A stretch of 64,000 bases of DNA from Gammaproteobacteria bacterium Ga0077554 (GTDB lineage: Bacteria; Pseudomonadota; Gammaproteobacteria; Ga0077554; Ga007554): the NCBI GenBank assembly GCA_001464585.1, contig LNFF01000040.1, positions 195,267 to 259,266 on the forward strand. The letters are read 5' to 3'. Positions 37,440-46,444 of this stretch are shown here, piece by piece (the stretch's first letter is position 1; every line of letters begins with the position of its first letter). The notes beneath the pieces are model-generated. The model ran no database searches, was not told the DNA's origin, and was given only the letters and a program-made list of their open reading frames with translations. The position numbers and the translations under genes are program-made.

Positions 37440-38033
37440 TCAGCGAATTCCCAACTGCTCCACAATACCGCCCAGACGCGCCAGGCGGTCGCGTGCATCA
37501 TCAAGTTGCAATAGAAGCTGTTTTTGCGCGAGGCTGATGGGCAACAGTTCGGCGAGGCGGCAGCTTACCCAGCTTGCGTCGCCGTATTTTTTGATGATGC
37601 CGTCATAGTGATGGCCGATTTGTTCGATCATCTGGCGTAATAAATCGGCCAGCGGCAAATATTCGGCGGGGATGTCGCATTCGGGTTCGTTGGGTAGCAG
37701 CGCCACGGTGGCGACGGTGAGCTGGTTGGCTTGCACCTGTTCCGAGATAATGCGAAAGCGCTGCTGGCCGCGCACGGTGATGCCGAGCAGGCCATCGTGG
37801 CCCATGTGCCAATAGGTGATGGTGCTCAGCGTGCCAATATCATAGGTGGTTGCGGCGGGGCCGGTTTCATTGCCGCTGCGAATCAGACAGATGCCCAAGC
37901 CGGTGCCGTGCCGCAGACACGTGCTCACCATGTCCAGATAGCGCGGCTCGAAGACGCGCAACGGCAACGGGCCACCGGGATAGAGTACGGTATGCAGTGG
38001 AAACAGCGGAATGCGCAACTCTTCTTCATCCAT
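37440..38033 (-). CDS. LON peptidase substrate-binding-domain protein
   Basis: A 197-aa protein made of the N-terminal (substrate-binding) domain of Lon: IPLFPLHTVLYPGGPLPLRVFEPRY near residue 10, then GICLIRSG. It lacks the ATPase and protease domains, and such short forms are common in proteobacteria with unknown role. It overlaps ubiX by 8 nt and follows mpl-ubiX in one operon. Confidence 0.92.
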   Translation of the reverse strand: MDEEELRIPLFPLHTVLYPGGPLPLRVFEPRYLDMVSTCLRHGTGLGICLIRSGNETGPAATTYDIGTLSTITYWHMGHDGLLGITVRGQQRFRIISEQVQANQLTVATVALLPNEPECDIPAEYLPLADLLRQMIEQIGHHYDGIIKKYGDASWVSCRLAELLPISLAQKQLLLQLDDARDRLARLGGIVEQLGIR

Positions 38034-38664
38034 CGCTTTTTTCCTCGCCGTCGTCGTCGCCCCAGCGCGGCATCAACTCATGCGCGATGTCGAGATGATC
38101 GAGAATGCGCGCCACGACAAAATCCACCAGATCTTCAACGCGCTGTGGCCGATAATAAAAGCCCGGATTAGCCGGCAGCATGACCACGCCCTGGCGCGCC
38201 AGTGACAGCATGTTTTCCAGGTGGATCACCGATAAGGGCATTTCGCGCGGCACTAAAATCAGTTTGCGGTGTTCTTTAATCATCACGTCGGCGGCGCGTT
38301 CCAGCAGATTATTGCTGGCGCCGTGGGCGATGGCGGACAGCGTACCGCTGGTGCACGGGCACACCACCATGGCGCGCGGCGCGTTGGAGCCGCTGGCGAC
38401 GGGCGCGGTCCACTGGTCTTTGCCAAACACCCGCAACTGGCCGGGCTTGGCATGATAATGCGCGCTGAGCATCGCCTGCATTTCATCAGGCCGCCCCGGC
38501 AGCTTCAGGTCGGTTTCCATGGCGATCACTACCTGGCCGGGCGCAGACACCATGAGATACACCTGTTCACCGGCCTGTAGCAGGCATTCCAGCAGGCGCA
38601 GGCCATACGCCGCGCCAGAGGCGCCGGTCATGGCAAGGGCTATTGCGTTGCGGCTCGCGCTCAT
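38026..38664 (-). CDS. ubiX: Flavin prenyltransferase UbiX
   Basis: A 212-aa flavoprotein with MTGASGAAYGLRLLE at the N-terminus, the CPCTSGTLSAIAHGASNNLLERAADVMIKE segment (in two parts here) and LVPREMPLS. It makes prenylated FMN for UbiD in ubiquinone synthesis. It overlaps mpl and the LON-domain gene by a few bases, indicating translational coupling. Confidence 0.95.
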   Translation of the reverse strand: MSASRNAIALAMTGASGAAYGLRLLECLLQAGEQVYLMVSAPGQVVIAMETDLKLPGRPDEMQAMLSAHYHAKPGQLRVFGKDQWTAPVASGSNAPRAMVVCPCTSGTLSAIAHGASNNLLERAADVMIKEHRKLILVPREMPLSVIHLENMLSLARQGVVMLPANPGFYYRPQRVEDLVDFVVARILDHLDIAHELMPRWGDDDGEEKSDG

Positions 38665-40058
38665 CTTGCGGGCGTCCCGCCCGATGTCTGTAGCGCCTCA
38701 ATCAAACGTTGATGAATCCCGTCAAAACCACCGTTGCTCATAATAATAATATGATCCCCGCGCTGCGCGATCTGCGCAAGATGCGCAACGATGGCGGGCA
38801 CGGTATCAAAAGCCCACGCCTGCGGCCCGATTTCAGCCGCCACCGCTGCCACGTCCCAGCCAATGTCAGCGGGTTGATACAGCACGACATGATCGGCCAG
38901 CGCCAGCGATGGCGCGAGCGTGTGCTGATGCACGCCCATGCGCATGGTGCTGGAGCGCGGTTCCAGCACGGCGATGATGCGCTGCGCGCCTGTGCGCCCG
39001 TTGCCCTTGATATTCTGGCGCAGGCCTTGCAAAGTGCTGGTAATGGCGGTGGGATGATGCGCGAAATCGTCGTAAACGGTGATGCCGTCGATCTGCGCGC
39101 GTTGCTCCATGCGCCGCTTCACGCCGCGAAATTCAGCGAGCGCGGCAATGGCGTGTTTGGGTGGTACGCCCGCGTGGCGCGCCGCTGCAATGGCCGCCAA
39201 CGCGTTGAGCACATTATGTCGTCCCAGCAGCGGCCAGGTGACGCGTCCCATCAAATCATCGCGCCAATACACATCAAAAGCGCCGCCATCGGCCTGCGCG
39301 TTGCGGGTATTCCAGCCCTGACTGGCGGTTTCATCAAAGTGCTCCACCGTGCTCCAGCAGCCCTGCTTAAGCACCTCGGCCAGCGCTACGTCGTGGGCAG
39401 GCGCGATGATCAGGCCATTGCCCGGCACGGTGCGCACCAGATGGTGAAATTGGCGCTGGATAGCCGCAAGATCGGCGAAGATGTCTGCATGATCGAACTC
39501 AAGATTGTTCATGATCAAGGTGCGTGGGCGATAATGGACGAACTTGGAACGCTTGTCGAAAAAAGCCGAGTCGTATTCGTCGGCCTCCACCACAAAAAAT
39601 GGCGCGTTGCCTAAACGCGCCGAAATATCAAAATTCTGCGGCACGCCGCCCACCAGAAAGCCGGGGTTGAGTCCCGCATATTCCATGATCCACGCCAGCA
39701 TGCTGGTGGTGGTGGTTTTGCCGTGAGTGCCCGACACCGCCAGCACCCAACGATCGCGCAATAGATATTCAGATAAAAACGCCGGGCCGGAAGTATACGG
39801 CAACCCCCGGTTCAGCACGTATTCCACCGCCGGATTGCCGCGCGACAAAGCGTTGCCGATCACCACGCAGTCGGGCGCGGGGTCGAGATGCGCGGGGTCG
39901 TAGCCTTCCATCAACTCAATGCCCTGCTCGCGAAGCTGGGTACTCATGGGAGGATAGACGTGCGCGTCTGAACCGCTCACCTGATGGCCCAGTTGGCGCG
40001 CCAGCACCGCAATGCCGCCCATAAAGGTGCCGCAAATACCTAAAATGTGAATGTGCAT
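38661..40058 (-). CDS. mpl: UDP-MurNAc:tripeptide ligase Mpl
   Basis: A 465-aa Mur-ligase-family enzyme that reattaches recycled L-Ala-gamma-D-Glu-meso-Dap to UDP-MurNAc in peptidoglycan recycling. The dinucleotide-binding start HILGICGTFMGGIAVLARQLGH, the P-loop SGTHGKTTTTS and DDFAHHPTAI are seen in the usual order. The length is normal. It overlaps ubiX by 4 nt. Confidence 0.95.
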   Translation of the reverse strand: MHIHILGICGTFMGGIAVLARQLGHQVSGSDAHVYPPMSTQLREQGIELMEGYDPAHLDPAPDCVVIGNALSRGNPAVEYVLNRGLPYTSGPAFLSEYLLRDRWVLAVSGTHGKTTTTSMLAWIMEYAGLNPGFLVGGVPQNFDISARLGNAPFFVVEADEYDSAFFDKRSKFVHYRPRTLIMNNLEFDHADIFADLAAIQRQFHHLVRTVPGNGLIIAPAHDVALAEVLKQGCWSTVEHFDETASQGWNTRNAQADGGAFDVYWRDDLMGRVTWPLLGRHNVLNALAAIAAARHAGVPPKHAIAALAEFRGVKRRMEQRAQIDGITVYDDFAHHPTAITSTLQGLRQNIKGNGRTGAQRIIAVLEPRSSTMRMGVHQHTLAPSLALADHVVLYQPADIGWDVAAVAAEIGPQAWAFDTVPAIVAHLAQIAQRGDHIIIMSNGGFDGIHQRLIEALQTSGGTPAR

Positions 40059-40077
40059 TTTATTAAAAAACCTTATC

Positions 40078-40629
40078 CTAAGCCGCAGAGAAAAACAGCA
40101 CTTTCATGACGCCCAGCGACACATACATATACACCGTCGCCAGCACCGCGCCCATGCCCAGATTGGTCGACAACGCATGGCGCAAAATATGCCCCACCAC
40201 CACCAGATTCCAGAACAATAGCACTAATATCAATAGCGAGGGGACGAGCACCATGCTGTCTTCAGGGCCGAACTGTTTGTGCCAGAGGGTGATGGGCAAC
40301 GCCAGCACCTGCAATATTATGCCACTGCCCGCCAGCGCCGTGCAGGTTTGCGGCCAGCGCTGCGGCATCAACCGCGCCCACAGCAGCACATACGACAACA
40401 GCCCCATCAGCAACGTGTCAAATACCGCCGCGATCACTGCTTTGCCCGGCGTCATTTGTATCCATGCCAGCACCAGCGCCAGCACCGCGTATATTGCCAG
40501 TGAATAAATCAGCAACGGCCGCGACGTCGGCAAATCCTGCGGCGCCACGCGCAAACGGCATATATCAAAAAACATCATGAACAATTTATTCACGGGGGAG
40601 CCTGTGTTGTACAGAAGATGGAGCGGCAA
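40078..40629 (-). CDS. Multi-helix membrane protein of unknown function
   Basis: Up to 183 aa with five likely membrane helices and no charged catalytic motif. The overall pattern recalls Yip1-like membrane proteins, but I would not assign it. An AAGGCG lies about 12 nt upstream of the ATG at 40629. GTG 40593 or ATG 40578 are alternative starts. It lies 20 nt upstream of mpl on the same strand, so it may be part of that operon. Confidence 0.65.
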   Translation of the reverse strand: MPLHLLYNTGSPVNKLFMMFFDICRLRVAPQDLPTSRPLLIYSLAIYAVLALVLAWIQMTPGKAVIAAVFDTLLMGLLSYVLLWARLMPQRWPQTCTALAGSGIILQVLALPITLWHKQFGPEDSMVLVPSLLILVLLFWNLVVVGHILRHALSTNLGMGAVLATVYMYVSLGVMKVLFFSAA

Positions 40630-40818
40630 TGCTAATGATAACGCCTTGTTGGTAAAACAAGATAGCCTAATTTGTAGCTGGACTTGATTGGCGCCGGGCC
40701 TGTCAAGCCCAACATCTCACCGTTCACCATAACCCTTTGGCCAGGACAGCGAAAAAAATGTGGTAAACTTTTGCCCTGCACTCAACCTGTCGACGCCCAT
40801 TTCAGCCTGGAGTTATAA

Positions 40819-41301
40819 ATGATCAACAATGATGTGCTCCGCAGCATTCGCTATGCCTTGGATATTAGCGATCCAAAAACCGTAGAAATAATCAAACTGG
40901 GCGGACAGGACATTGACCGACCTGTGCTCGCGGGGCTTTTAAAAAAAGAAGATGAGGAAGGTTACACTGAGTGCGGCGATATCATCATGCGCGCCTTTCT
41001 CAATGGGTTAATTACCTACAAACGGGGCAAGAGCGGCGCCAAACCCGACCAAGGTAAAAACCCGGATGCGCCGCTGCACAATAACGATATATTAAAAAAA
41101 CTCAGGATTGCCTTCGAGCTGAAAGAAGATGATCTTCATGAAATCATGGAGCTGGCCGAGTTCAGTATCTCAAGGCCGGAACTAAGCGCCCTGTTCAGAA
41201 AAGAAGGCCATAAAAACTATCGCAAATGCGGCGATCAGGTGCTCAGAAATTTTTTAAAGGGGTTGACGCTTCGTCTTAGGGGTGCGTTCCCCCAACATTG
41301 A
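40819..41301 (+). CDS. yehS: DUF1456 (YehS-like) protein
   Basis: A 160-aa protein built from two similar halves, each with the pattern N-N-D-x-L-R-x-R (NNDVLRSIRYALDISD and NNDILKKLRIAFELKE) and a later YTECGD or YRKCGD. This duplication defines DUF1456/YehS. The function is unknown. GGAG lies upstream of the ATG. It is divergent from the membrane protein gene before it. Confidence 0.9.
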   Translation: MINNDVLRSIRYALDISDPKTVEIIKLGGQDIDRPVLAGLLKKEDEEGYTECGDIIMRAFLNGLITYKRGKSGAKPDQGKNPDAPLHNNDILKKLRIAFELKEDDLHEIMELAEFSISRPELSALFRKEGHKNYRKCGDQVLRNFLKGLTLRLRGAFPQH

Positions 41302-41351
41302 ACCAACGCGAATTTACACACCATTCCACTTAACCACAGAGAGCATCCTCC

Positions 41352-41600
41352 ATGAAAAAAATTACACTTCATATCCACGCCGAGATGGAAATTCCTGATC
41401 ACTGGGAAATCATCGAACACGGCCATGGTCTCCAGAGGCTGAAGATTGGCGACAAGTTTGTCGACTTCGACATCGCCCCGCTTACCGCGAGCACAAACGA
41501 AGAAGACACGGTGTGGACAGACGAAGATGAAGAGTTGACAGCACAGGTGCTTGATACGGTGACAGGCCTGGATGCAACGCTGGAACTGGAGATAGATTAA
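41352..41600 (+). CDS. Small acidic protein of unknown function
   Basis: An 82-aa soluble, strongly acidic protein (about a quarter Asp and Glu) with a His-containing N-terminus. It lies 50 nt after yehS, and a GAGAG-type site lies upstream of the ATG. I do not recognise the family. Confidence 0.6.
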   Translation: MKKITLHIHAEMEIPDHWEIIEHGHGLQRLKIGDKFVDFDIAPLTASTNEEDTVWTDEDEELTAQVLDTVTGLDATLELEID

Positions 41601-41786
41601 GCAAATGCGCCTTGTACACGCACCCGCCACCGGACGGGATGGAATCAAGTTCCTGCCCGGCCGGGTGCCTGAGCAAGACCTGGCACCAGGCGTTGCATCT
41701 TGCGTGACGGCATAACAGTATCTGCACTTTCCTTTTGGCGTCGGGTTAGCCAGATTGCGTGGCAGGGTTCGTCCCCCCCGCCGTGT

Positions 41787-42035
41787 TTATTTGTCCGGTT
41801 CGCCAAATAACGCGGTGAGCAGGCGCCGCGACTCGTGAAGGCCTTGCTCCGTGAACATCACGGACTTGGCCTTGTTTACAGGATCTGTGATATAGCCTTT
41901 TTCATATAGTCGTGACATCGCGTCCCAATCGAAGGACTTCCACGCCCGCCCTCCTGTGCCAGGATGATTGTCGTGAAGCCCCAGATAAAGAAGCGCCAGA
42001 ACTGCTTCATCAATTCGATCTGTATTGAGTTTCAT
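41787..42035 (-). CDS. DUF6429-like small protein
   Basis: An 82-aa protein with the pattern DEAVLALLYLGLHD, then AWKSFDWDAMSRLYEKGYI and SVMFTEQGL. This fits the DUF6429 family and looks like a small winged-helix fold. The function is unknown. GGAGGC precedes the ATG. It lies 22 nt downstream of the divergent start region of the PfkB gene's 3' end and is transcribed on the same strand as that gene. Confidence 0.75.
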   Translation of the reverse strand: MKLNTDRIDEAVLALLYLGLHDNHPGTGGRAWKSFDWDAMSRLYEKGYITDPVNKAKSVMFTEQGLHESRRLLTALFGEPDK

Positions 42036-42057
42036 GGTGTGCCTCCTGACGCCAAAT

Positions 42058-42966
42058 TTAACTTTGATGTAACCCTGGATTATCGGGTAAAAGATGTGGT
42101 AATTCCAGCCCCATCACCCCACATTTCTTCCCCGCAATTTCACAGCCAAAACGCAATGCCCCAGTCAATCCAGTCCCATTCAGGCCGCTCACGCGGGCAT
42201 GGATAATGCCGGCGTTAAAGGTGTCACCAGCGCCGAGAGTGTCTATCAGGGTGGGAGGTGGATACGCCGGACTATGCAGGACATCGCCCGCGCGGGTCAG
42301 GCCATAGGCGCCTGCATCGCCCCATGCGCAGATCAGATCCGCTTGGGGTGCGTGGCGGCGCACATGCTGTAAAAATTCGTGGGGCTGGGTAAATCCCATG
42401 GATTGCGCATAATGGCGCGACAGCAACAGCAGGTCAGCGTGCTGGAATAATTTCTCAATGCCAGGGCGCGATTTTTCTATTTCTATTGAGCGCGGGATGC
42501 CGGGGACGTGGTTGTGTGCGTGGTGCAGCATGCGGCAGGTGTCGCCTACGTTGCGGCCTTCAAAGTGCAGCCAGTCGAAGCCAGACAGGTCTATGTTGCA
42601 GAAGTCGGCAAAGCGGTATTCGGGCAAGTCGCGGTAATGCACAATGCTGCGCGAACCCGTGCGCTGATTCAGCAGGATATACGAGGTGGGAACCTTACCG
42701 TGCGGTACATGGCGGCAGGCCTGGGTATCTATTCCATAACGGGCCAGATCGTCGAGAATCGGGCGGGCATCGGGTTCGTCGGCCAGCACGCCAGCCCAGG
42801 CGCAATGATGCCCAAGCTGACTGAGCACGACCAGGGTGTTGGTGACGTTGCCGCCACGACAGATGCGCTGGTGAGTGGCGCGCACTTCGCTATCTTCAGC
42901 CGGGTAGCCGTCCACGGTGTTAATGATGTCCAGCGTGGCGATGCCCACGCCAAGAATGCGTGCCAC
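42058..42966 (-). CDS. PfkB family sugar kinase
   Basis: A 302-aa ribokinase-type kinase, closest in layout to ketohexokinase-like members. The N-terminal VGIATLDIINTVDGYP and GGNVTNTLVVLSQLG and the C-terminal catalytic motif IDTLGAGDTFNAGI (catalytic Asp) are present. The sugar substrate cannot be told. It lies 5 nt downstream of the zinc-ribbon membrane protein gene. Confidence 0.9.
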   Translation of the reverse strand: MARILGVGIATLDIINTVDGYPAEDSEVRATHQRICRGGNVTNTLVVLSQLGHHCAWAGVLADEPDARPILDDLARYGIDTQACRHVPHGKVPTSYILLNQRTGSRSIVHYRDLPEYRFADFCNIDLSGFDWLHFEGRNVGDTCRMLHHAHNHVPGIPRSIEIEKSRPGIEKLFQHADLLLLSRHYAQSMGFTQPHEFLQHVRRHAPQADLICAWGDAGAYGLTRAGDVLHSPAYPPPTLIDTLGAGDTFNAGIIHARVSGLNGTGLTGALRFGCEIAGKKCGVMGLELPHLLPDNPGLHQS

Positions 42967-42971
42967 GGCAG

Positions 42972-43274
42972 CTAAGGCGCGGGCGCGGCGCGTTGCGCAG
43001 CCAGCGGCATGTACCAGATGTTCATGGCTTCAATCGCCGCCCATTCGAGCATGATGCCCAGGTAGTAAAACCATTCCATATCAAAATAATACGCTGATAT
43101 TAACCACACCACATTCCACACATACATGAAATGTACCAGCGCCAGCAAAATCGGCAGGGCGATCAATTTGGCGCCGCAATTCTTGCAGGAAATAGATTGC
43201 CATAACCCCGATTTGAATTTATCGCTTAAAGGGATACTTTGCGCTTCGCAGCGGGGGCAGGGAAACATGTGCAT
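42972..43274 (-). CDS. Zinc-ribbon membrane protein
   Basis: A 100-aa protein with two CxxC pairs, CPRC (residues 6-9) and CKNC (residues 30-33), forming a probable zinc ribbon, followed by two or three membrane helices. Many short proteobacterial proteins have this layout without known function. It is upstream of, and probably co-transcribed with, the PfkB kinase. Confidence 0.7.
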   Translation of the reverse strand: MHMFPCPRCEAQSIPLSDKFKSGLWQSISCKNCGAKLIALPILLALVHFMYVWNVVWLISAYYFDMEWFYYLGIMLEWAAIEAMNIWYMPLAAQRAAPAP

Positions 43275-43582
43275 GGAGCGGCCTTTTGGTTTTTCAGGAT
43301 GTAGACGGTTTGTTTCTACCGTAATTTGGGGTTAAATGCAAACCATCCACCTGTTCGGATGTGATAGATCGAGTCGATCAATCACCATTTTTAATAAAAT
43401 AATCAATTATATAAGTCTTTTAGTGGCCTTTCGCGCCGCTGGCAAGGGAGCATAGCCCAGAGTTTGGTATCATAGAAAGAGATATTGGCACCTGATGTTA
43501 CGCACGGCTAATGACAAGATGCGATCCACGCAAAACACCAAACGGTGCACCACGTCACACGTAAACGTGCATAAGGATTGAA
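43275..43582. other. Divergent intergenic region with a 23-bp palindrome
   Basis: About 308 bases with no gene. The main feature is the palindrome at 43362-43384. A TATCAT-like box at about 43468 may be a -10 for the ankyrin cassette. Confidence 0.45.
43362..43384. promoter_or_regulatory. Near-perfect 23-bp palindrome, probable operator
   Basis: GATCGA-G-TCGATC (43367-43379) is perfect and is extended by TGAT on the left and ATCA on the right, with one mismatched pair. Length and symmetry are typical of a dimeric repressor site. It lies 88 bases from the zinc-ribbon gene and 199 from the ankyrin gene, so either could be controlled. Confidence 0.55.
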
Positions 43583-44143
43583 ATGAAAGCGGCACATCGA
43601 AGACTGTTATCCATAGGCGCACTGATGGCGGCAGTGGTTGCGGCTATTATAGTGGTGGGCGGCGATAAAAACACGCCACTCATGAATGCGATCCTGGATG
43701 AAGATATCGCAGTAATAGATCACATGCTGGCGCAGGGCGCGGATGTTAATGCGCGCAACAAATATGATTGGACAGCGTTGCCCCATGCCGCGAGAATGGG
43801 TAACCTTGAAATCGTGAATTTATTGCTGGCGCACGGCGCGCAGGTGAATGTCAAAGATAACACCGGCACCACCCCGCTGATGCGCGCCGCGTTAAAGGAT
43901 CAAGCACCGATTATCAAAGCGCTACTGGCGCGCGGCGCGCAAATTAATATGCAGGATAATGCCGGGTATAGCGCGTTACATTGGGCATCCATGAAAAATA
44001 AAGTTAATGCGGTAAAGGAATTGCTGGCCGCAGGCGCGGATCCCACGCTGAAAAATCAGGAAGGCAGCACCGCGCTGATGCTGGCCTTGGGTGAACATAA
44101 TGCAGAAATCGCAAACCTGCTACTTGCTGCGGAGCGTAAATAA
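43583..44143 (+). CDS. Ankyrin-repeat protein with N-terminal membrane anchor
   Basis: A 186-aa protein with a hydrophobic N-terminal segment (about residues 8-28) and about four ankyrin repeats. Each shows the ALxxAxxxGxxxxVxxLLAxGA pattern, for example ALPHAARMGNLEIVNLLLAHGA. It is probably periplasmic or membrane-attached and makes protein contacts. It is followed without a gap by the lipoprotein gene and then by an FGE-fold gene, all in one direction. Confidence 0.88.
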   Translation: MKAAHRRLLSIGALMAAVVAAIIVVGGDKNTPLMNAILDEDIAVIDHMLAQGADVNARNKYDWTALPHAARMGNLEIVNLLLAHGAQVNVKDNTGTTPLMRAALKDQAPIIKALLARGAQINMQDNAGYSALHWASMKNKVNAVKELLAAGADPTLKNQEGSTALMLALGEHNAEIANLLLAAERK

Positions 44144-44563
44144 ATGACGGCGTATCGATTTTTTAAAATGGCAGGCATTGCCAGCCTGCTGTTGGGCATC
44201 GCCGCATGTGATAATTATGGCCCCAAGGTGGCCGCGCCGTTAGGTGATAAAGCCACATTGGAAAAGCTCGCCAAGGCCTATCGGACCATTGAAGAAAACC
44301 AGCAGTTAGACGGCTCGCTGCTGAACCTTGCGCCAGAAAAGCGCAAAAAATTCATTGAAATGGTATTTGTGGAAAGTGGATACAGTTATTCGGCCACGCT
44401 GCACAGCCTGGCCGAAAACAAGCTGAATGTGATTGATCAAAATATCAAGGATATGGCCGAACTGCTGCTGATCCCGCATCGTGCCACTACAACGGCGATA
44501 GAAGATATTTACAGCGCGCAAGAGTTGAAAGATGTTCGCATCATTGAAAGCAAGTTGAAATAA
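44144..44563 (+). CDS. Putative lipoprotein of unknown function
   Basis: A 139-aa protein with a basic N-terminus, a hydrophobic segment and a lipobox ending GIAAC, followed by a mainly helical, charged domain. It starts directly after the ankyrin gene stop. The family is unrecognised. The context suggests it works with the ankyrin and FGE-fold proteins. Confidence 0.7.
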   Translation: MTAYRFFKMAGIASLLLGIAACDNYGPKVAAPLGDKATLEKLAKAYRTIEENQQLDGSLLNLAPEKRKKFIEMVFVESGYSYSATLHSLAENKLNVIDQNIKDMAELLLIPHRATTTAIEDIYSAQELKDVRIIESKLK

Positions 44564-44574
44564 GGCGCAGCACC

Positions 44575-45537
44575 TTGATCACCCTGAAGATACGTTTTTT
44601 CCTGACATTCGCTTTTATTTATTTGGGTGTTTTCTCAGGGGTTGCGGCGGCCGCTGAAAACAGCAGCCCTCCTCCGGGCATGGTGCTGGTTCCCGCCGGC
44701 GAATTTATCATGGGCAGCAATAAAACCGACAAGGCGGACAAAGCCAAAGAGTTTGGCCTGTCCAAGCCCTGGTATCTTGATGAGCATCCGCAACGTACAA
44801 TACGTTTGCCGGATTTTTTCATGGATGCATACGAAGTTACTAACGCCCAGTACCGTGACTTTGTCGCCAAAACCAATTACTGGCTGCCCACGCAATGGGA
44901 GAAAAATGGTTATCTATTAACGCGCGAAATTCTTGGGTTGGCGGACATCGCCAAATTACGGAATTTCGTTGCAGAAACAGAGATTGCGCCCGGTCTCGAC
45001 GTTCGCACTTTAAACAAAGACGCGTTGCTTGCCGCCATCGAAAAGCGCCAGAAAACCCTTGGTAATTACCCCGTCACTGGCGTCACCTGGCCGAACGCGC
45101 GTGACTATTGCGCATGGGTGAAAAAACGCCTGCCCAGCGAAGCCGAGTGGGAAAAAGCCGCGCGTGGCGCGCGTGGACAGGAGTTTCCGTGGGGCAATGA
45201 ATGGGATCCCGTCAAGCTCAACGCCGCAAGTGCCGATAGTTGGGAAGATGGGGTTTCTCCGGTAGGCGCGTATCCGCAAGGTAAATCACCCTATGGGCTT
45301 TTTGATATGGCAGGCAATGTCATGGAATGGGTGCAGGATGACTACCAGCCTTATCCGGGAGCCACTTATAAAAGCACCGCATTTGCCAAGCCGAATAAAG
45401 TGGTCAGGGGCGGTGGCTGGGGAGGTATCGGGCATTATGTCATTGGTCATTTTTACCGGGGTGCCTACCGTTTTTATCTCGCGCCGCATTCAGCGTTCAG
45501 TGATCTTGGCTTTCGTTGCGCAAAAGACCGGCGCTAA
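44575..45537 (+). CDS. Secreted FGE/SUMF1-fold protein
   Basis: A 320-aa protein with a signal peptide (residues 1-25, ending AAAA) and an FGE-sulfatase domain: LVPAGEFIMGSN, VTNAQYRDFV, RLPSEAEWEKAARGARGQ, DMAGNVMEWV, VVRGGGW and the terminal GFRCAKD. As in the protein at 251-1333, the pair of catalytic cysteines of true FGE is missing, so sulfatase activation is doubtful. The start is a TTG with AAGGCG upstream. It is the third gene of the ankyrin/lipoprotein cassette. An insert of about 80 residues lies in the first third of the domain. Confidence 0.85.
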   Translation: MITLKIRFFLTFAFIYLGVFSGVAAAAENSSPPPGMVLVPAGEFIMGSNKTDKADKAKEFGLSKPWYLDEHPQRTIRLPDFFMDAYEVTNAQYRDFVAKTNYWLPTQWEKNGYLLTREILGLADIAKLRNFVAETEIAPGLDVRTLNKDALLAAIEKRQKTLGNYPVTGVTWPNARDYCAWVKKRLPSEAEWEKAARGARGQEFPWGNEWDPVKLNAASADSWEDGVSPVGAYPQGKSPYGLFDMAGNVMEWVQDDYQPYPGATYKSTAFAKPNKVVRGGGWGGIGHYVIGHFYRGAYRFYLAPHSAFSDLGFRCAKDRR

Positions 45538-45559
45538 TACCATTGCTGTTTTCTAACAT

Positions 45560-46366
45560 ATGATGCAGCCAGAATTATTTGTCGATACCAGCACGTTGCG
45601 GGCACGCGCCTTATTTATCGGCGAGCGTATTGACTTGCGCGCCATGGAAACCACCCAGCGGCTGGCGGTGGCGCCCTTGGTTGTCACCGCCGGAATGCGC
45701 GGCTGCGCGGTATTATTTCGTTACGGCGCCGTGGTATTGTTTGACCTCAGCCCGGTGGAAGAAGCCGCATTTTTGGCCCACTTGAATCATCTGGTCAGCG
45801 AGCCTTTTCCCCGGCCAGAAATAGAAGAAGTGGTGATCAATGTTGATCTGCAACGCGACGAACGGGTAGAAAGCAGCGGAATTTCATTACGCGAGTTGAA
45901 TGTCGAGCGCCTGCAGATCGTCGCCGACATTCTGGCAAAAAGTGTGGTGCTTGCTTACTACGAGGCAAAAGTTGCACAAGTATTTGATTATATCGAGCCT
46001 TTAGCCGAGAACCTGAAGCGTGAAGGGCGGCGGGGTTATCAGGACAAAGCCTTATTACGCCAGATTGGCGGCACTTTATTGGTGCAGCATAAAATGGTTG
46101 CACGCGTCGAAGTGAGTGAAAAGCCCGAAATTCTCTGGGAGCACCCCGAATTAGAGCGCATCTACCTGCGGCTTCAGGACGAATATGAACTGCGCGAGCG
46201 CCATTTGGCGCTGGAACGCAAGCTGGATTTGATTGCCCGCACCGTAGAAACCCTGCTCGACCTGCTCCAGCACGACCGCAGCCTGCGCGTAGAGTGGTAT
46301 ATTGTCATACTGATCGTGATAGAGATATTTCTCACCCTGTATGCCATGTTTACGGGCGGAAAGTGA
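45560..46366 (+). CDS. RMD1/DUF155 family protein
   Basis: A 268-aa protein with a DUF155 domain (YGAVVLFDLSPVEEAAFLAHL in two parts; then a long helical region with LNVERLQIVADILAKSVVLAYYE) and a C-terminal membrane helix (about residues 243-262). Eukaryotic relatives act in mitochondria and sporulation. The bacterial role is unknown. It lies 22 nt after the FGE-fold gene. Confidence 0.85.
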   Translation: MMQPELFVDTSTLRARALFIGERIDLRAMETTQRLAVAPLVVTAGMRGCAVLFRYGAVVLFDLSPVEEAAFLAHLNHLVSEPFPRPEIEEVVINVDLQRDERVESSGISLRELNVERLQIVADILAKSVVLAYYEAKVAQVFDYIEPLAENLKREGRRGYQDKALLRQIGGTLLVQHKMVARVEVSEKPEILWEHPELERIYLRLQDEYELRERHLALERKLDLIARTVETLLDLLQHDRSLRVEWYIVILIVIEIFLTLYAMFTGGK

Positions 46367-46444
46367 TCCCCGTCACCCCCGCCGGTGGTCAAATTTGATA
46401 AGATAATCAAATTACTGTTTTGAGTGTTTGTCAGGAGACTGATT

